Source: Pseudevernia furfuracea
Taxonomy: Eukaryota > Ascomycota > Lecanoromycetes > Lecanorales > Parmeliaceae
Assembly (NCBI GenBank): GCA_022315425.1
Contig: JAIUPT010000050.1
Span: 620,001 to 684,000 of the forward strand
Direction: 5' to 3'
Length of the DNA: 64,000 nt
Part shown: positions 63,133-64,000 of the stretch, one piece after another
Layout: every line of letters starts with the position of its first letter
Numbering within the stretch: the stretch's first letter is position 1
The notes under the pieces: generated by a model
What the model was told of the DNA's origin: nothing
Databases searched by the model: none
The model's input: the letters and a program-made list of their open reading frames with translations, nothing else
Made by a program: the position numbers and the translations under genes

Positions 63133-64000
63133 ATGGCGGTCGAAAACAACGTCTACCTGGCTAAGCTCGCGGAGCAGGCGGAGCGCTACGAAGGTAAGAT
63201 CACTACCTCTCCATGGCCCATACCCACGAGTGCTAATATGCTATGTAACAGAAATGGTGGAGTGCATGAAGAACGTGGCATCTGCAGACCAAGAACTTTC
63301 GGTCGAAGAGCGCAACCTCCTCTCTGTTGCCTATAAGAACGTTATCGGAGCAAGACGTGCATCGTGGAGGATTGTTACATCCATCGAGCAAAAGGAGGAG
63401 TCCAAAGGCAACGAGTCTCAGGTTGGCTTGATCAAGGAATACCGTCAGAAGATCGAAGCAGAGCTTGCCAAGATCTGCGAAGATATCTTGGAGGTTCTCG
63501 ATGAGCACCTGATCAAATCGGCCCAAAGCGGCGAATCCAAGGTTTTCTACCACAAGATGTACGTACATTACCCTACACAGATACATAAACAGCCAGCCAC
63601 CGCAAGCTAACACCTGCCTACCAGGAAGGGTGATTATCATCGATACCTCGCCGAGTTTGCCTTGGGCGACAAGCGCAAGATCTCTGCCGACAAGTCATTG
63701 GAGGCCTACAAAGCTGCTACCGAGGTAGCAACTACGGATCTCGCTCCTACTCATCCAATCCGCCTCGGTCTTGCATTGAACTTCTCTGTTTTCTACTATG
63801 AAATTCTCAACTCTCCCGATCAGGCTTGCCATCTTGCCAAGCAGGCGTTTGACGATGCTATCGCTGGTCAGTACCTTATGATTACATTGCACGTAGTTGC
63901 TAATGTTTCTCACAGAGCTCGACACTCTAAGTGAAGAGAGCTACAAGGACTCCACTCTCATAATGCAGCTTCTGAGAGATAACCTGGTAAGTCGTCCCAT
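63133..64000 (+). CDS. bmh1: 14-3-3 protein (5' part; runs off the window)
   Basis: Phosphoserine/threonine-binding dimeric adaptor of signalling. Exons seen: 63133-63193, 63252-63558, 63625-63866 and 63916-63986, followed by a donor (GTAAGT) at 63987, so at least one more exon lies beyond the edge. Encoded blocks: MAVENNVYLAKLAEQAERYE, SVEERNLLSVAYKNVIGARR (signature 1), then RASWRIVTSIEQKEESKGNE, KVFYHKMKGDYHRYLAEFAL, PIRLGLALNFSVFYYEILNS and ELDTLSEESYKDSTLIMQLL. The phosphopeptide-binding Lys, Arg and Tyr in these blocks are present. The final C-terminal helix (signature 2 end) and variable tail are missing only because the window ends. An open frame continues upstream in phase. Confidence 0.95.

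Noticed and set aside
1..64000. CRISPR arrays, bacterial operons, insertion sequences, intact transposons, rRNA genes
   Set aside because: Nothing of these types was seen on either strand. The window is eukaryotic and intron-rich throughout.

Overview
This is a 64 kb stretch of nuclear chromosome from a filamentous ascomycete (Pezizomycotina). The evidence is a set of fungal-type protein families (IQGAP, GID1, INO80 subunit Ies4, class III chitinase, Zn2Cys6 regulator, Rtc3), many short spliceosomal introns (mostly 45-110 bp, with CTGAC/CTAAC branch sites and GT-AG ends), no operons, and genes on both strands. Base composition is mixed (near half GC by eye) and no AT-rich RIP-like blocks are obvious. 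The sequence alone does not fix the class. About 25 protein genes can be modelled. For nearly all, I re-derived the exon boundaries by hand and checked that the exon sums are multiples of three.

Layout. 1-5 kb: tail of an unknown gene, a gene-poor stretch, and a small secreted cysteine-rich protein next to a 19-nt homopolymer. 5-12.7 kb: a divergent pair, IQGAP (cytokinesis) and IMP dehydrogenase. 13-20 kb, all on minus: an MFS transporter, the GID/CTLH ubiquitin-ligase scaffold Gid1, a small unknown protein and Ies4. 21.8-26 kb: a secreted GH18 chitinase and a decayed secreted-protein pseudogene. 26.4-30 kb: a convergent pair, indoleamine 2,3-dioxygenase and a Pof3/Dia2-type TPR/F-box/LRR protein. 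31-36 kb: a 100-residue secreted protein, CTNNBL1 and a NUDT19-like Nudix hydrolase. 36-39 kb: a tandem array of three diverged F-box/Cys-pair proteins. 39-43.3 kb: EF2 methyltransferase Efm3, ribosomal protein eS24 and a Zn2Cys6 regulator. 43.3-46.1 kb: gene-poor, with a tRNA-like relic and a small tandem repeat. 46-53.5 kb: an RRM protein that is the C-terminal half of a PPIL4-type cyclophilin, UDP-GlcNAc pyrophosphorylase, a seven-knuckle CNBP/Gis2 protein and meiotic recombinase Dmc1. 53.7-64 kb: two conserved proteins of unknown function, Rtc3 (SBDS fold), a large DH-PH RhoGEF, and the 5' part of a 14-3-3 gene running off the window.

Most of the window is housekeeping sequence with no cluster logic. 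Two genes concern cell-wall chitin (UAP makes the precursor, the chitinase degrades the polymer), and IQGAP and the RhoGEF both act on morphogenesis, but they are scattered. The accessory material is the tandem F-box family, the two small secreted proteins, the secreted-protein pseudogene and the domain-shorn PPIL4 copy. The most unusual structural observations are two GC-AG introns, a 12-nt microexon, a 15-exon DMC1, an open in-frame extension ahead of 14-3-3, and the duplicated N-terminal module of the chitinase. I found no convincing new multi-gene system.
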